A stretch of DNA of 64,000 nucleotides from Centrapalus pauciflorus (lineage: Eukaryota; Streptophyta; Magnoliopsida; Asterales; Asteraceae): contig JAANYP010002881.1 in assembly GCA_020465985.1 (NCBI GenBank), positions 1,444,632 through 1,508,631 of the forward strand, written 5' to 3'. Positions 63,864-64,000 of the stretch are shown in pieces (the stretch's first letter is position 1; every line of letters starts with the position of its first letter). The position numbers and the translations under genes are program-made. The notes under the pieces are model-generated. The model saw only the letters and a program-made list of their open reading frames with translations. It was not told the origin of the DNA and searched no databases.

Positions 63864-64000
63864 AATAATAAATTACAAAAAAAGTCATTTGTCCTTAAAA
63901 AACTAATTTGTTATCGACTTAATGTAATTATTTAATGAATTCTGTTAAAAATGACTATTGATAGACATGAAACTCTTAGGTTATATTGACTATTTGAGTT
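63864..64000. other. AT-rich right edge of window
   Basis: Short AT-rich end of the window; nothing recognisable. Confidence 0.4.

Overview
The window is nuclear DNA from a flowering plant. Large intron-rich genes with GT-AG introns are separated by very AT-rich DNA full of non-autonomous transposons and (TA)n arrays. Every recognisable protein is closest, from memory, to a conserved eudicot family. The repeat types would suit an asterid, but the species cannot be fixed from the sequence.

Six genes can be supported. (1) 239-4578 (+): the 3' end, 7 exons, of a callose synthase most like CALS7; its 5' part lies left of the window. (2) 5200-9243 (-): a two-SANT MYB of the DIVARICATA/SRM1 type, 2 exons, 270 aa, tail-to-tail with gene 1. 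(3) 17186-20099 (-): an uncharacterised coiled-coil protein, 4 exons, 291 aa. (4) 21906-29088 (-): a complete peroxisomal polyamine oxidase of the PAO2 type, 10 exons, 491 aa, with two GC-AG introns and an SRI C-terminus. (5) 31998-41690 (-): a complete LRR-malectin receptor kinase, 24 exons, 995 aa. (6) 56131-58428 (-): an HSP20/alpha-crystallin-fold protein, 6 exons, 267 aa. I rebuilt exons by hand from splice sites, reading phase and family alignment. In all five complete genes the coding length is divisible by three and free of stops. The genes look like independent neighbours and form no pathway or operon. A possible orphan first exon lies at 48920-49042, cut off by a Helitron-like insertion.

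Intergenic DNA (9.3-17.2, 20.1-21.9, 29.1-32.0, 41.7-56.1 and 58.4-64 kb) holds no gene or transposase that I can recognise. It is built from several non-autonomous families: Mutator-like elements with GGG termini and 9-bp target duplications (2824-3812, 16687-16884, 44295-44621, 52449-53158, and probably 20250-20569 and 62487-63863); Helitron-like elements with TC starts and a hairpin plus CTAG end (clearest at 49043-49678); a 371-bp MITE with a 5-bp duplication (8399-8769); and short inverted-repeat elements sitting exactly between (TA)n arrays (47.4-48.0, 50.2-50.6 and 58.9-61.2 kb).

The most unusual structure is 58881-61159. Three inverted-repeat elements are separated by four (TA)n arrays, and the two outer ones are full-length inverted copies of each other. 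No prokaryotic-style system, CRISPR array, virus or toxin gene was seen.
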